A program made the translations under genes and the position numbers. 31,641 nt of DNA from the IMG/VR virus record IMGVR_UViG_3300044825_001353, positions 1-31,641 of that record; one strand, written 5' to 3'. Origin of the DNA: a virus. Positions 22,346 to 30,889 of this stretch are shown in pieces. Each line of letters starts with the position of its first letter. Positions within the stretch are counted from its first letter, which is position 1. The notes beneath the pieces were generated by a model, which did not search any database, was not told the origin of the DNA, and saw nothing but the letters and a program-made list of their open reading frames with translations.

Positions 22346-22825
22346 CTAAGCGAGGAAGTTGTACTGACGGGCGACTTGTGCAGGACGCCCTTGCGTACCT
22401 TCACGAATCAAGTTAAACGTTGGCTCAGCAAAAGTAAATTTCTGAGCCATGGCATCTTGCCATCTCTTGGGAAGTTCGATGAAACCTTTGAACAAATGTG
22501 CCTGCATCGCGCGTTGCTGAGCGGCATCAGCAATACGATTCATGGTACCTTCGTAGATACGAGAACGCTCTGAAATGACCCGTGGATCATTTTCAAAAAG
22601 ATCGCGTGCTACTTGGATTGCTAACGCTTTATTATAACGGCTAACATCTTCTTCCTCTTTGCCGTCTTTAGTTTTATTTTTACCAAACAGATCTTGCAAA
22701 AACGGAGTGCTATAGATCTCGCGCAAAATATCGGTTTGACCAGCAATAGGGATTGCAGTTGTTGTTTGTTCTGGTGGGAATTGTGGTCCAAAAACTGATC
22801 CAAGACCAAAAGGAAGTTGTGCCAT
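22346..22825 (-). CDS. Virion-type protein, 159 aa
   Basis: The start is ATG 22825, preceded by TAAGGAGGG at ideal distance, one of the strongest ribosome-binding sites in this block. The N-terminus MAQLPFGLGSVFGPQFPPEQ is followed by helical sequence (DILREIYSTPFLQDLFG; YNKALAIQVARDLFENDPRVISERSRIYEGTMNRIADAAQQRAM) and a C-terminal segment ending QVARQYNFLA. No transmembrane helix and no motif. It lies 11 bp from the preceding gene. Unknown function, well-supported gene. Confidence 0.7.
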   Translation of the reverse strand: MAQLPFGLGSVFGPQFPPEQTTTAIPIAGQTDILREIYSTPFLQDLFGKNKTKDGKEEEDVSRYNKALAIQVARDLFENDPRVISERSRIYEGTMNRIADAAQQRAMQAHLFKGFIELPKRWQDAMAQKFTFAEPTFNLIREGTQGRPAQVARQYNFLA

Positions 22826-22836
22826 TATTACCCTCC

Positions 22837-23829
22837 TTAGAAACTAATACTAGGAGCTTGGAGCACTGAATTGGCGTAAGGCGCAGCTTGCAAAGCTGTT
22901 CTTAAGTTAAGTCCTTGCTCTTCTTGGCTGCCAATGGCAAGCTTGCCTGCCGTTGCAACGGTACCAAGCATTGCATAATTTTGGCCCATGGTGGCAATCA
23001 AAGCTTGTTGACGCACAAGCTCATTGCGTTTTGCACGTTCAACCAAAGGCATCATGCGCTGTGTATTTTGGAAATCAAGATCTGCCGCATCACGAGCGAG
23101 TTGTTGTTGAGTTTGGATATAAAGTTGTGCAGTACGGGCATCCATACCAGCAAGTGCTTCTGCAACTTTTTCGGTTTGTGCGATCTGTTCAGACAGACTG
23201 CCTTCTTTACCCGCAGTTGGTTCACCTTTACCAATGCCAAAAGGCAGCTTACCGCTCACCTTAGCTTTCTCTGCTAAATCACCAGCGCCGGTGCCGGTAG
23301 CTGCAGCAAATGCGGGCAGAGCGTAACCAGCGGCTTTGAGAAGAGGATTTTTACTACTGCGTAAACCGCCCGTCAATGCAGCCGTAACACCGCCTGTTAC
23401 CAAACCTCCGGCAGTTCCAGCGGCAGCCGACAGTGGACGGCCTTCAAGCATTTCTTGTACACCAAACAATGCCGTAGGAACAGCGAGTGCGCCGCCCATA
23501 AGATTGCGTCGATCAAAGATGGCGTTACGTACTTGGCCCGCACCATTCGGCGCACTAGCACCACCACCGCCACCAACTGCAACCGTACCGGAAGAACCAG
23601 GTGCACTCGCAGGAACAGCCTGTTCACCGCCAGAAAAATACTGACTTAAGCCACTTAAAGCATTAGAAAGAAAATCTTGTGCTTTTCTGGTATCGTCCCT
23701 GAAAGAACGCCGTCTTTGTGCAGGTGCAGGTTGAGGCGACGAAGCTGTTTGCTGTCCACCCCCAGGACTTGAAGTTCTTCCTACAGGGTTTCCCTGCGCG
23801 TCATAAATAATGTCGCCAACCGTAAACAT
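22837..23829 (-). CDS. Glycine-zipper internal virion protein candidate, 330 aa
   Basis: The product has 330 residues. The N-terminal 20 residues are a small beta unit (FTVGDIIYDAQGNPVGR), then a Ser/Pro/Gln linker, an Arg-rich stretch and a Gly-rich segment. Three hydrophobic Gly/Ala segments follow (LMGGALAVPTALFGV; AAAGTAGGLVTGGVTAALTGG; LLKAAGYALPAFAAATGTG). A helical C-terminal half has AQLYIQTQQQLARDAADLDFQNTQRMMPLVERAKRNELVRQQALIA. Multiple potential membrane segments in a soluble framework suit a protein released into the host envelope. Unknown family; context-based inference. Confidence 0.65.
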   Translation of the reverse strand: MFTVGDIIYDAQGNPVGRTSSPGGGQQTASSPQPAPAQRRRSFRDDTRKAQDFLSNALSGLSQYFSGGEQAVPASAPGSSGTVAVGGGGGASAPNGAGQVRNAIFDRRNLMGGALAVPTALFGVQEMLEGRPLSAAAGTAGGLVTGGVTAALTGGLRSSKNPLLKAAGYALPAFAAATGTGAGDLAEKAKVSGKLPFGIGKGEPTAGKEGSLSEQIAQTEKVAEALAGMDARTAQLYIQTQQQLARDAADLDFQNTQRMMPLVERAKRNELVRQQALIATMGQNYAMLGTVATAGKLAIGSQEEQGLNLRTALQAAPYANSVLQAPSISF

Positions 23830-23866
23830 ATCTAAACGTTATAAGGTTCTTATAAAGTAAATTCTA

Positions 23867-24880
23867 TCACTGCACTTCTTCTGCATATTGCTCGAGAGTT
23901 GGTAGTTGTGGTCTATTGCCACGTGCAATCATCTCATTAATTGCAGTTCCTGTTAATGCACCAGCGGCAGCACCTGCAACTGCGCCAGCAAATCCACGTC
24001 TTGCCAAGCCTTTTGTAAAACCAGACGTGGTTTTCATTGTTGCGACATCGTCAGCAAGGCCAGGAATTCCTTGTTGAACAACAACAGACTTACCTGTTTT
24101 TGGAGCACGTAAAGCAAGAGATGCACCGGCAAGACCACCGAGTGCTGTCGCGGCAGATGCAATATTGACTGGATAACCAAGCATCCTCAGCTCTGGGACA
24201 CCCTCTAAGTTTTCTGAAGTGTATTTAACAATCCCAAACAGACCTTTATCTTGGTAGTAGTTACGCATGAAATTAGCGTAACGCTCTGGCGTCAAATCGG
24301 GAATATCTTCTTTTGCGGTTTCATACTTGAGTGGTCGGCCTTGGCGCTGAAGGAAGAAACGTTCAAAAAGTTCTTGCGCAGGTTGTTCGGTTTCACGACG
24401 GTCTTCTGAGCCTTCTTCTGCATACGACTGAGCATAACCCTTGGGCCTGAACATTTCTCCGACATTGGTGATGTCGTAAGTACCAGCAAGGGCGGTAGCT
24501 GGTAAAGTGATGCCCAAAGCAATCAGACCTGTTTTTTGTTTTCCTAATTCTTTATAGGCTTCAGGACCAACAGCTGACTCAAGGGTTTTATCAACAGTTT
24601 TATCAAGAATCGCTAAAGGATGGTTATAGCGCCAGTAAATGCCACGCGTCCCATCGTTGGCAATATCAGTAAGAAGACGTGCACCAAAAGCACCTGCCGC
24701 TTGTACAGGTGTCTCACGCAGAGAAACACCAAGATCTTTTAACTCCTTGTGGTACTTACCACGGAGATTTAAAGCGGTTGGATAAATTTCATCTGCACGC
24801 CGAGTAGCCTCTGCGCTTTTGGCAGCACCAACGGCAAGGTTGGTGCCTAAATTATTAAGGAACGTTTGAAACTGATTCAT
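23867..24880 (-). CDS. Hydrophobic-segment virion protein, 337 aa
   Basis: I chose ATG 24880 (MNQFQTFLNN), preceded by AGGTG six bases upstream; an in-frame GTG at 24889 would overlap the previous stop. Soluble helical parts alternate with three hydrophobic segments: LIALGITLPATALAGTYDI, ASAATALGGLAGASLAL, and GFAGAVAGAAAGALTGTAI near the C-terminus. A charged middle (GSEDRRETEQPAQELFERFFLQRQGR) precedes a conserved-looking LTPERYANFMRNYYQDKGLFG. No enzyme motif. It belongs with its neighbours to the putative internal/ejection set. Confidence 0.65.
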   Translation of the reverse strand: MNQFQTFLNNLGTNLAVGAAKSAEATRRADEIYPTALNLRGKYHKELKDLGVSLRETPVQAAGAFGARLLTDIANDGTRGIYWRYNHPLAILDKTVDKTLESAVGPEAYKELGKQKTGLIALGITLPATALAGTYDITNVGEMFRPKGYAQSYAEEGSEDRRETEQPAQELFERFFLQRQGRPLKYETAKEDIPDLTPERYANFMRNYYQDKGLFGIVKYTSENLEGVPELRMLGYPVNIASAATALGGLAGASLALRAPKTGKSVVVQQGIPGLADDVATMKTTSGFTKGLARRGFAGAVAGAAAGALTGTAINEMIARGNRPQLPTLEQYAEEVQ

Positions 24881-24881
24881 T

Positions 24882-25493
24882 TTAGACACCTACAATGGAT
24901 GCCATGTCCCGCTGGACGTTAGCTAAATTAAACTGATCAGGGCGATATAGCTCTTCACGCATAGCAGCGGACATCGGCAGTGTCCGTTCCAAACCCTGCA
25001 TTTGGAACATTGTATTAGGTGAATAAGCGTTCCTTACCGTTGCACGATTACTTTCAACCTGTTCCAGTCGTTTTGCCAATGCTTCATTCAAAAGATCACG
25101 CTGCAAATTTTGTTGTAAGATCTGTTGAGATTGAAGGACATCAGTAGAAGTCGTTCCACCACCCATCAACTTATCAGCAATAGTCGGTGTTAAGAAAAGG
25201 GAAGCTGCAAAGTTAACGGGCATTTCTAACCGACTGCTACCAGGTTGAAGTGTTTCTTCTCCTGTTTTTGTATTAATCATGCGCATCGGTGCTTTGGGCC
25301 GTAAAGCACGCAAGCCTGTCAATGCAGTGCCAGAGACACCTGCATCGATCAGTCCATAGAGAGCGGCATCTTTAGGTGATGCGCCTCCCATTAATGCCAG
25401 GCCACCTGTTAAACCCGCGCTCATCAAGGTGCCTGGTAAAACATCTTTAGCAGCATTAAGTAAACCTTGAAAAAGATCGCTTCTACCGGCCAT
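24882..25493 (-). CDS. Virion-type protein with hydrophobic N-terminus, 203 aa
   Basis: I chose ATG 25493; a GTG three bases earlier is possible. Residues about 15-60 form a hydrophobic Gly/Ala/Leu region (VLPGTLMSAGLTGGLALMGGASPKDAALYGLIDAGVSGTALTG). A basic Arg/Pro section follows, then a Gln-rich coiled-coil-like part (DVLQSQQILQQNLQRDLLNEALAKRLEQVESNRATVRNAY). The layout resembles that of the next two genes, suggesting a common role. Only 1 bp separates its stop from the next ATG. Confidence 0.65.
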   Translation of the reverse strand: MAGRSDLFQGLLNAAKDVLPGTLMSAGLTGGLALMGGASPKDAALYGLIDAGVSGTALTGLRALRPKAPMRMINTKTGEETLQPGSSRLEMPVNFAASLFLTPTIADKLMGGGTTSTDVLQSQQILQQNLQRDLLNEALAKRLEQVESNRATVRNAYSPNTMFQMQGLERTLPMSAAMREELYRPDQFNLANVQRDMASIVGV

Positions 25494-25520
25494 CACACTG
25501 TTTTTCTTTTATTATAAATG

Positions 25521-26093
25521 TTACGTTTTTGGCTCTTCATTATTCTTTTTAAACGTTTCTTTTGAATCTTCCTTGTCTCCTTTGAGGAGTTGGGCGACCG
25601 ACAGATTACCTTCTGCTTCGTTTTCTGCTTTGTTTTCTGCGGTTGCCATCAGATAACCCTTTGGATCCGGGTTGGAAGCACGTGGCATTGGATTGCTAAT
25701 ACGATCGTCTGGTTTGAGAGTAGGACTGAGAGCATACATATCTCTCCAGATTTCATTAAAGCCAGGTTGTTCTTCAGGGCGTTGTTTTGTTAACGCACGT
25801 CCAACATTAAAGTCGTAATCTTCTCTACGATTAAATCGGCCAATACCAGCAAAAACTTCTAGGTTTTGGGCGTCATCACCAACGTATTGAAGACCCGGGT
25901 TAAAACGCAGTTTACGCGTTTGAATACGACGCAGAAGGTCTGCGCTATCAAAGCGGTTTGGGGTCCAGGGGGCTGTGCCACTGTCTGCTTTAGCAGAAAA
26001 AAGATCATCAAAATTTAATTGACGCTTTTTAGCAAATACATCTTTGGTGTAATCAATGTATCTGCCAAGCTCAAGGCGATGATCTTTTGCCAT
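25521..26093 (-). CDS. Unknown soluble protein, 190 aa
   Basis: The product has 190 residues, charged and without hydrophobic segments: KDHRLELGRYIDYTKDVFAKKRQLNFDDLFSAKAD, RRIQTRKLRFNPGLQYVGDD, and an acidic/Lys-rich tail ending NNEEPKT. The middle (FAGIGRFNRREDYDFNVGRALTKQRPEEQPGFNEIWRDM) looks folded. Its ATG overlaps the upstream stop as TGATG. It could be an assembly or interior protein. I do not recognise it. Confidence 0.6.
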   Translation of the reverse strand: MAKDHRLELGRYIDYTKDVFAKKRQLNFDDLFSAKADSGTAPWTPNRFDSADLLRRIQTRKLRFNPGLQYVGDDAQNLEVFAGIGRFNRREDYDFNVGRALTKQRPEEQPGFNEIWRDMYALSPTLKPDDRISNPMPRASNPDPKGYLMATAENKAENEAEGNLSVAQLLKGDKEDSKETFKKNNEEPKT

Positions 26094-26320
26094 CAGTCTT
26101 CTGATTTACTACTATCTTTTTTCTTTTTTAACCCTACCAGAGTTTGACGTAACCGTGCTTGTTTTACGGTCTTTTCATCATACTTCTCAGGATTAGCAAG
26201 AACGTTTGCCTGGAGCTGTGCAGAAGTGATTCCTTTTTTCTTGGCTTTGGCAGTGAAGGCACCCTCCTTCATGTCCATGCCTTGAATCCACTTCTTGTCT
26301 TTCTTCTTTTTCTCAGCCAT
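26093..26320 (-). CDS. Small Lys-rich phage protein, 75 aa
   Basis: The product has 75 residues with about one third Lys/Arg, opening KKKKDKKWIQGMDMKEGAFTAKAKKKGITSAQLQANV and closing with a basic stretch. The W-I-x-x-M-D-M-K-x-G-A-(L/F) motif followed by a helical domain and a basic tail is one I know from small proteins found beside structural genes in many phages; their function is not established. High charge suggests contact with packaged DNA. It is coupled to the next gene by TGATG and starts 2 bp after the large gene upstream. Confidence 0.7.
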   Translation of the reverse strand: MAEKKKKDKKWIQGMDMKEGAFTAKAKKKGITSAQLQANVLANPEKYDEKTVKQARLRQTLVGLKKKKDSSKSED

Positions 26321-26322
26321 GA

Positions 26323-29300
26323 TTAACGACGACGAGCAGCACGCATCAATTGTTGAATCATCCCTTCAGAAGGTGCCTGGTAGGGACGAAGCGCATTTTG
26401 ACCTACTCCCTTGAGTTTAACACCAGCAATTGAAGCAGGTCCTTCCATACGTGCAGCAGCTGCAGAGATGTAGTTACCAAGGTGACGTGCAACTGCATCA
26501 TTACGTGCTTGGATCGGATCAACGGCTTCTGGTATCGCAGAAGGACGACGTGCGTATCCAGCGGTTTCTGTGTTTCCGGCAAGGCCTAAACCTTGTGTAC
26601 CAAGACCCATGCGAGGGCCTTGCATCGGTGGTTGAGAAGGACCGTAAACAGAAGGTTCTGGAGTTGCGTTTGGAATTCTGCTTTGTGGTGTCGGTACGTT
26701 TTGTGCAGTAGGACCAGGTTGTTGTCCTCGTTTGTAAGCAGCTTGTGCCATTAATTGGTTACCTGCTTGTTGTAACTGTGATCCAGTTGCACCATAGCGT
26801 TCAATCGTTTCAGATTCAGTTAATGCGCCAAGGCCTGCAGGAATAGAGCCAAGACCTGCACCCATTTGTTGTGCACCACGTACCATGCGCCCACCAGGAG
26901 TCGCTTCCGCTGCCGCTGCAAGCCGGTAACGATTGTACTCTTGTAATTCAGCAGTCGGTGACGTACGTACAGAAAGACGGCTACCGCCTTTGGGATAATT
27001 ACCTTCCAGGACATTACCAATAGGACCAGCAGCAAAACGAGCAGGGCCAGTGAAAGAAGATGTCATCGGCTCTTGCATCAACTCACCAAACTCATTGTAG
27101 TAAAAACCAGGTTTTGCACTACGCTGAGTAGGCAAAATATTGGGCTGACCTGCTTGACGAGACGAAAGCCTCATGTAAGGTCCAGAGACATCTTCTCCTT
27201 CTGAAACCAAAGTGATACCGGTTAGTTCTGCGATATTGATGGCGTCTTGGTTTTCAAGCTTAAGAGTATCTACAAGGCGTTTTGCAGGGAAAGACTGCGT
27301 CTTATCTCCCAGCCTGTAGATTACGTTCCCATCTTGCCGCGTAACTTGAGCGCCTTGTTTTACTAAGTTGCGCAATTGAGAAGAAACAGCACCACCATAA
27401 GAAGGCTCTAAGCGGGTGTAGTAACCAGAACGCACTGCTTCATCCACTTCTTGCAAACCCTCTCTTTGAGGACGTTGCATGATATCTGGGAGTGGCTGCC
27501 CAGTCAGCATCTTCTCTGGTGAAGCAAGCTGCGGTTTAGCAGCAACAATTACACCAGACTTGTCGAATTGGGGTAAGTAACCTGCGGTTAATTGCGAAGC
27601 ACGTTTAGCCGCTTCTTCAGGTTTAAATCCACGTTGCTGGAAAGAAGACTCAAGAGCTCCTGTTAATAGTCTTTGAGCCTCAATAATATTAGTACGGCGT
27701 TGATCTTCTCCTTTAAATTCTGACTTGCCTCGTTTCTGTGGGCCGGTATAGGGTAATTTTTCTCCATTGATACCGACTAAGAAGCCTTTCTGTGGTGTTT
27801 CATAAGAAACACCGGAAAGCATGTTGATAAATTGCCTACGCGACTCGTCAAATTCATCGTAGGGTTTTTGAGACATGATTGGCGTATCGCCAACTGTGTC
27901 CTTTAAAACCAAATCAACTTTTCTGTTGATCATCTCATAGTCGTCACCGTAGGTATCTTTGATAGTTTGTACAGCGTTTTGAAGTGATGTGCCAGGAGCA
28001 ACCTTAAGAATTGCAGCCGCACGTTGTGAAATAGGAGAATCTAAGCGGATTTGAAAGTTGACCAGTTGTGCCGTGGTTTTACCAGTATCTGGATCAACTG
28101 TTAGGCGAGTACGCTGAAGAGGTGCATGAACAACTTCAGTAGTTTTAAATTGCCCTATAACACCAGGAGCAATTTCATTCTCGGTAATGGTGTCTATAGC
28201 TAAGGGGACTGTATCAACAATTAAACCAGTCTCAGCACCCTTATAACGCGTGGGTTGCTGCCTAGTTTGCCCAACCAAGGCATTTAAATTCATGTATGAG
28301 GGAAAACCAACAAGTTGTCCCTCTTTTTTACCGTCCTTACGTCGCATTCCCGCATAAACTTCCGGTTGATAAACAGGAAGGTATGCACGCTCTTTTGGCT
28401 GCGCTCCACCAGCACGCTCTGCTTCAAAGTATTTACCAATAGTGCCTGTGTATTCTTGTTGTTCACCAAGGCGAGCACGTGCTTCTTCGCCACGAACTGG
28501 TTTGATTGTTGTGATGTACTGTGGAATATCACCAACTTCAGATGCATAAATCTCTTGAAGGGCCTCAGAAGTTGCTTTGTCCCAGCCAGAAAACGCCTGC
28601 GCATTATTATTTGCAGACTGTTGGTTTTCTGGAAGTTGATAATTTAAAAGGCCCGCTTCTTTGCGTTTAGCATAATCTTTCATCGTATGCGGCAACTCTG
28701 TGGAGCGACGCTCCCAGTAATTAGCCATTGCATCAACATATGCAGGGTTCAAAACTTGTTTTGTTTCTGCGGTAGCGCCACCGATTGGTTCGTCCAATAA
28801 AGAGGTATTAGGCAAACGACCTTTACGTGCTAAATCAAGAGCAGCAACACCGGCCTCACCAGTTACGCCTTGACTAGCAGTTTTAAGTTGATTAAGACGA
28901 TATAGTGCACCTTGCCTTTGGCCCGGAGTTAAGTCAGGATCATCAAGAACACCTTGAATCTGACGATCCACCATCTCTGGATCAATCTGCGCATAAGCAG
29001 AGAATGTTTCACGCAATGGTGAAGACAAACCACGAACAGTGCCTTGAGCCATTTGAGAAGCACGCTCAGCTGCTTCCAGAGGATCAATGTCTTGCTTACG
29101 GAAATCACGCTCTAATTCAGACTTTAAAATCTTTTGTAAAGATGAAGGGAAATTAACTGGGCCACCAGGAGTTTGGCTAGATCTTAAACTTTGATTCCAG
29201 GCGGCCTTGGGGGAAACTACTGCATTCTTAAGAAGAGCTTGTTCGGCTTCCAGGCGAGTGGTGATACGATCCTCTCGAATAGCGCGACGATCGACAGGCA

Positions 29301-29835
29301 GTACACTGCCAGGGGCATAAATACGTTCTTCTTGTGGAATAGAAGTTGATTCATCCATCTTGGTAACATTGCGCTGTCTTTCTTCAACACGACGACGCAA
29401 GAATTGTTGAGGACCGGAATCAACCGTTTCATTCTGTTGATCAACAACATCAGGAGTTTGCATATCCTGAATATCAGTTAGATCAGGCTGACGAGATGGA
29501 GGTGGAGTTGTATCACGTACACGCGAACGTGCAGCAGTGTCAAGATCTGTGGTAATAACAGCCGATCTACCAGATTGCTCTGGAAGATCAGTAGCACCAC
29601 GTTGTTTTAAATACTTACGCACGCCATATACCCCACCGGCACCGGCGGCAGCAGCTAAACCAATTCCAATGCCAATCGAAAGGGGATCGACGCCCTGATC
29701 TTCTTGGCTTTTGAGCTGATTACGGCGAAATTCGAGAACTTGTGGCGCTAACTCCGCCCTTTCTTCCGGATCTTCTGGGTATGGAGTACCAGTGGCACGG
29801 CTGTATGCGGCAAAATCAGCAGGAGATAACGCCAT
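26323..29835 (-). CDS. Very large virion protein candidate, 1170 aa, with N-terminal membrane segment
   Basis: The product has 1170 residues from ATG 29835 and is the first gene of the minus-strand run. Residues 51-71 are a hydrophobic Gly/Ala helix (PLSIGIGIGLAAAAGAGGVYG) followed by basic RKYLKQRG. The body alternates charged helical sequence with Gln/Arg/Pro-rich linkers. Recurrent helical stretches include EAAERASQMAQGTVRGLS and EEAAKRASQLTAGYLPQ, two related segments near residues 260 and 765 that suggest an internal duplication. The C-terminal 200 residues are Pro/Gln/Gly-rich. Size, anchor and location match internal ejection proteins such as those at the start of podovirus virion clusters. 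No lytic transglycosylase motif is visible, so the assignment is by context. Confidence 0.65.
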   Translation of the reverse strand: MALSPADFAAYSRATGTPYPEDPEERAELAPQVLEFRRNQLKSQEDQGVDPLSIGIGIGLAAAAGAGGVYGVRKYLKQRGATDLPEQSGRSAVITTDLDTAARSRVRDTTPPPSRQPDLTDIQDMQTPDVVDQQNETVDSGPQQFLRRRVEERQRNVTKMDESTSIPQEERIYAPGSVLPVDRRAIREDRITTRLEAEQALLKNAVVSPKAAWNQSLRSSQTPGGPVNFPSSLQKILKSELERDFRKQDIDPLEAAERASQMAQGTVRGLSSPLRETFSAYAQIDPEMVDRQIQGVLDDPDLTPGQRQGALYRLNQLKTASQGVTGEAGVAALDLARKGRLPNTSLLDEPIGGATAETKQVLNPAYVDAMANYWERRSTELPHTMKDYAKRKEAGLLNYQLPENQQSANNNAQAFSGWDKATSEALQEIYASEVGDIPQYITTIKPVRGEEARARLGEQQEYTGTIGKYFEAERAGGAQPKERAYLPVYQPEVYAGMRRKDGKKEGQLVGFPSYMNLNALVGQTRQQPTRYKGAETGLIVDTVPLAIDTITENEIAPGVIGQFKTTEVVHAPLQRTRLTVDPDTGKTTAQLVNFQIRLDSPISQRAAAILKVAPGTSLQNAVQTIKDTYGDDYEMINRKVDLVLKDTVGDTPIMSQKPYDEFDESRRQFINMLSGVSYETPQKGFLVGINGEKLPYTGPQKRGKSEFKGEDQRRTNIIEAQRLLTGALESSFQQRGFKPEEAAKRASQLTAGYLPQFDKSGVIVAAKPQLASPEKMLTGQPLPDIMQRPQREGLQEVDEAVRSGYYTRLEPSYGGAVSSQLRNLVKQGAQVTRQDGNVIYRLGDKTQSFPAKRLVDTLKLENQDAINIAELTGITLVSEGEDVSGPYMRLSSRQAGQPNILPTQRSAKPGFYYNEFGELMQEPMTSSFTGPARFAAGPIGNVLEGNYPKGGSRLSVRTSPTAELQEYNRYRLAAAAEATPGGRMVRGAQQMGAGLGSIPAGLGALTESETIERYGATGSQLQQAGNQLMAQAAYKRGQQPGPTAQNVPTPQSRIPNATPEPSVYGPSQPPMQGPRMGLGTQGLGLAGNTETAGYARRPSAIPEAVDPIQARNDAVARHLGNYISAAAARMEGPASIAGVKLKGVGQNALRPYQAPSEGMIQQLMRAARRR

Positions 29836-29956
29836 TTGGAACTTATGAGCTATAGATGTCTTGTTATTTGTATTTTAACGGGGATAATTTAGAAAAAAAC
29901 AGTGTACGTTAGACTATTACCAAGAAAGTAAGTAAAGTTTTTAGGAAACTACGGAC
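29836..29956. promoter_or_regulatory. Divergent control region between the two transcription directions
   Basis: This 121-bp AT-rich gap lies where transcription switches from minus (1170-residue gene) to plus (69-residue gene). It should hold promoters for both directions. I find no convincing -35/-10 pair; a TAAAAT on the minus strand near 29873 is a weak -10 candidate. AGGA precedes the plus-strand ATG by ten bases. Confidence 0.4.
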
Positions 29957-30166
29957 ATGCACCCTAAAGACCGCATGGAAAAAGCAATTGCACTGGAAGC
30001 AATTGCTGATGTAGCTGAAAAGATGGAAAAGTCGGGTGCCAGTGGTATGGATGTTGCGGCATTTACGTCTGGTGCACGGCAAAAACTAGCGCAAGAACGA
30101 CCAGATCCCGAGAAATATGCAAAAGCAGCTACGTCTGCAGTGAAGTGGGCGCGTACAAACATGTAA
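29957..30166 (+). CDS. Small helical protein, 69 aa
   Basis: The product has 69 residues and is strongly helical and charged: MHPKDRMEKAIALEAIADVAEKMEKSGASGMDVAAFTSGARQKLAQERPDPEKYAKAATSAVKWARTNM. It resembles a small three-helix bundle with no cysteine and no membrane segment. It starts 14 bases after an AGGA and is followed after 30 bp by a strong terminator, so it is a single-gene unit divergent from the virion operon. A regulatory or host-takeover role is possible but only a guess. Confidence 0.7.
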   Translation: MHPKDRMEKAIALEAIADVAEKMEKSGASGMDVAAFTSGARQKLAQERPDPEKYAKAATSAVKWARTNM

Positions 30167-30172
30167 GAACAG

Positions 30173-30190
30173 ACGTTAAGTAAATAACGT
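30173..30190. repeat. ACGTTA inverted repeat
   Basis: ACGTTA (30173-30178) and TAACGT (30185-30190) face each other across 6 bp, just before the terminator. The same ACGTTA core recurs in the plus-strand intergenic regions near 29908, 30442, 30939 and 31259, so it might be a binding motif. Confidence 0.35.
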
Positions 30191-30195
30191 ACACA

Positions 30196-30221
30196 GCCGG
30201 GGATAAAACCCCGGCATTTTT
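30196..30221 (+). terminator. Rho-independent terminator
   Basis: GCCGGGG (30196-30202) pairs with CCCCGGC (30209-30215) around a 6-nt loop, followed by ATTTTT. A 7-bp all-GC stem and a T-run on the plus strand make it a typical terminator for the 69-residue gene. Confidence 0.9.
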
Positions 30222-30466
30222 GTCTGTAAATTTGGGCAAAACCCCTGCAACACCTACAAATTTTAGGTGTTATGTACGCTGTGATACCAAAAAACGGCCC
30301 TATAGAGGTCAAAAAAGGGAAAAAATTTTACTGACGCTTCTCCAGTACCCTATGCGTAATGAATTGCGTATAGAAAAAAAGAAAGGGGTGATGGGTTGAA
30401 TTTATTATCGGGGGCTGCGCATCCGTAACAACGCAGGCAAACGTTATTGAATTGGAGTTTAGTTCC
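30222..30466 (+). promoter_or_regulatory. Intergenic control region with inverted repeats
   Basis: No gene is seen here. AACACCTA (30249-30256) and TAGGTGTT (30264-30271) form a perfect 8-bp stem. CTATGCGTAAT and ATTGCGTATAG (30350-30373) form an 11-bp stem if two G-U pairs are allowed. CTGCG (30415-30419) pairs with CGCAG (30432-30436) just ahead of the next gene. CCCTATAGAG near 30297-30306 is a weak T7-like core. The stretch 30309-30330 is A-rich. It likely carries the promoter of the next gene. Confidence 0.45.
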
Positions 30467-30745
30467 ATGGCAACAGTAGTGCAGACGATCAGCAACGCTG
30501 AGATGATCACACGTCTTGGTCATGCGGCAGGAATGCTGCGTTACCACAAGAAGGTTGTGATGAAGCCTGGCGTTCTCCGCGCTAGCGGATGGACGCCGAG
30601 TGATGTCATCAAGTTTCTGTTGGATGAGCTTTATGCAATGGAAGCGATTGTTGACGAAGGCTTTGGTGATGAAGTGATTTGGAAGGTGTGGATCACACGC
30701 CGACCCGAAGATCACTGCTTCGTTATTGAAGCTAGCAGCCGCTGA
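30467..30745 (+). CDS. Unknown small protein, 92 aa
   Basis: I chose ATG 30467, with GGAG at 30453-30456; an in-frame TTG at 30452 would add five residues. The product looks like a folded alpha/beta protein: ISNAEMITRLGHAAGMLRYHKKVVMKPGVLRASGWTPSDVIKFLLDELYAMEAIVDEGFGDEVIWKVWITRR, ending with strand residues HCFVIEAS. No domain is recognised. The gene is flanked by terminators on both sides and thus expressed alone. Confidence 0.7.
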   Translation: MATVVQTISNAEMITRLGHAAGMLRYHKKVVMKPGVLRASGWTPSDVIKFLLDELYAMEAIVDEGFGDEVIWKVWITRRPEDHCFVIEASSR

Positions 30746-30757
30746 GTGTTATCTCTT

Positions 30758-30780
30758 CCCCTGGTGAGAGCCAGGGGTTT
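30758..30780 (+). terminator. Terminator hairpin
   Basis: CCCCTGG (30758-30764) pairs with CCAGGGG (30771-30777) across 6 nt, then TTT. The U-run is short, so termination may be partial. It is 13 bp after the stop of the 92-residue gene. Confidence 0.7.
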
Positions 30781-30805
30781 ACATAGCCCTCAATCCCTGT
30801 TTTTT

Positions 30806-30821
30806 GATACGAATTCGTATC
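30806..30821. repeat. 16-bp perfect palindrome
   Basis: GATACGAA followed by TTCGTATC is a perfect two-fold symmetric site, directly followed by an alternating CGCGCGCG tract. It lies in a gene-free stretch upstream of the DnaA-like boxes. It could be an operator or part of an origin. Confidence 0.6.
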
Positions 30822-30889
30822 GCGCGCGACCTGGATTAGGCTCTGCTACAGGGCTGGCCTTACAGAACAGTTGCTTGGAATACCGTAGG

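Noticed and set aside
29941-30312. 123-codon minus-strand ORF
   Set aside because: It is antisense to the 69-residue gene and reads through its terminator; the plus-strand gene with a ribosome-binding site and terminator explains the region.
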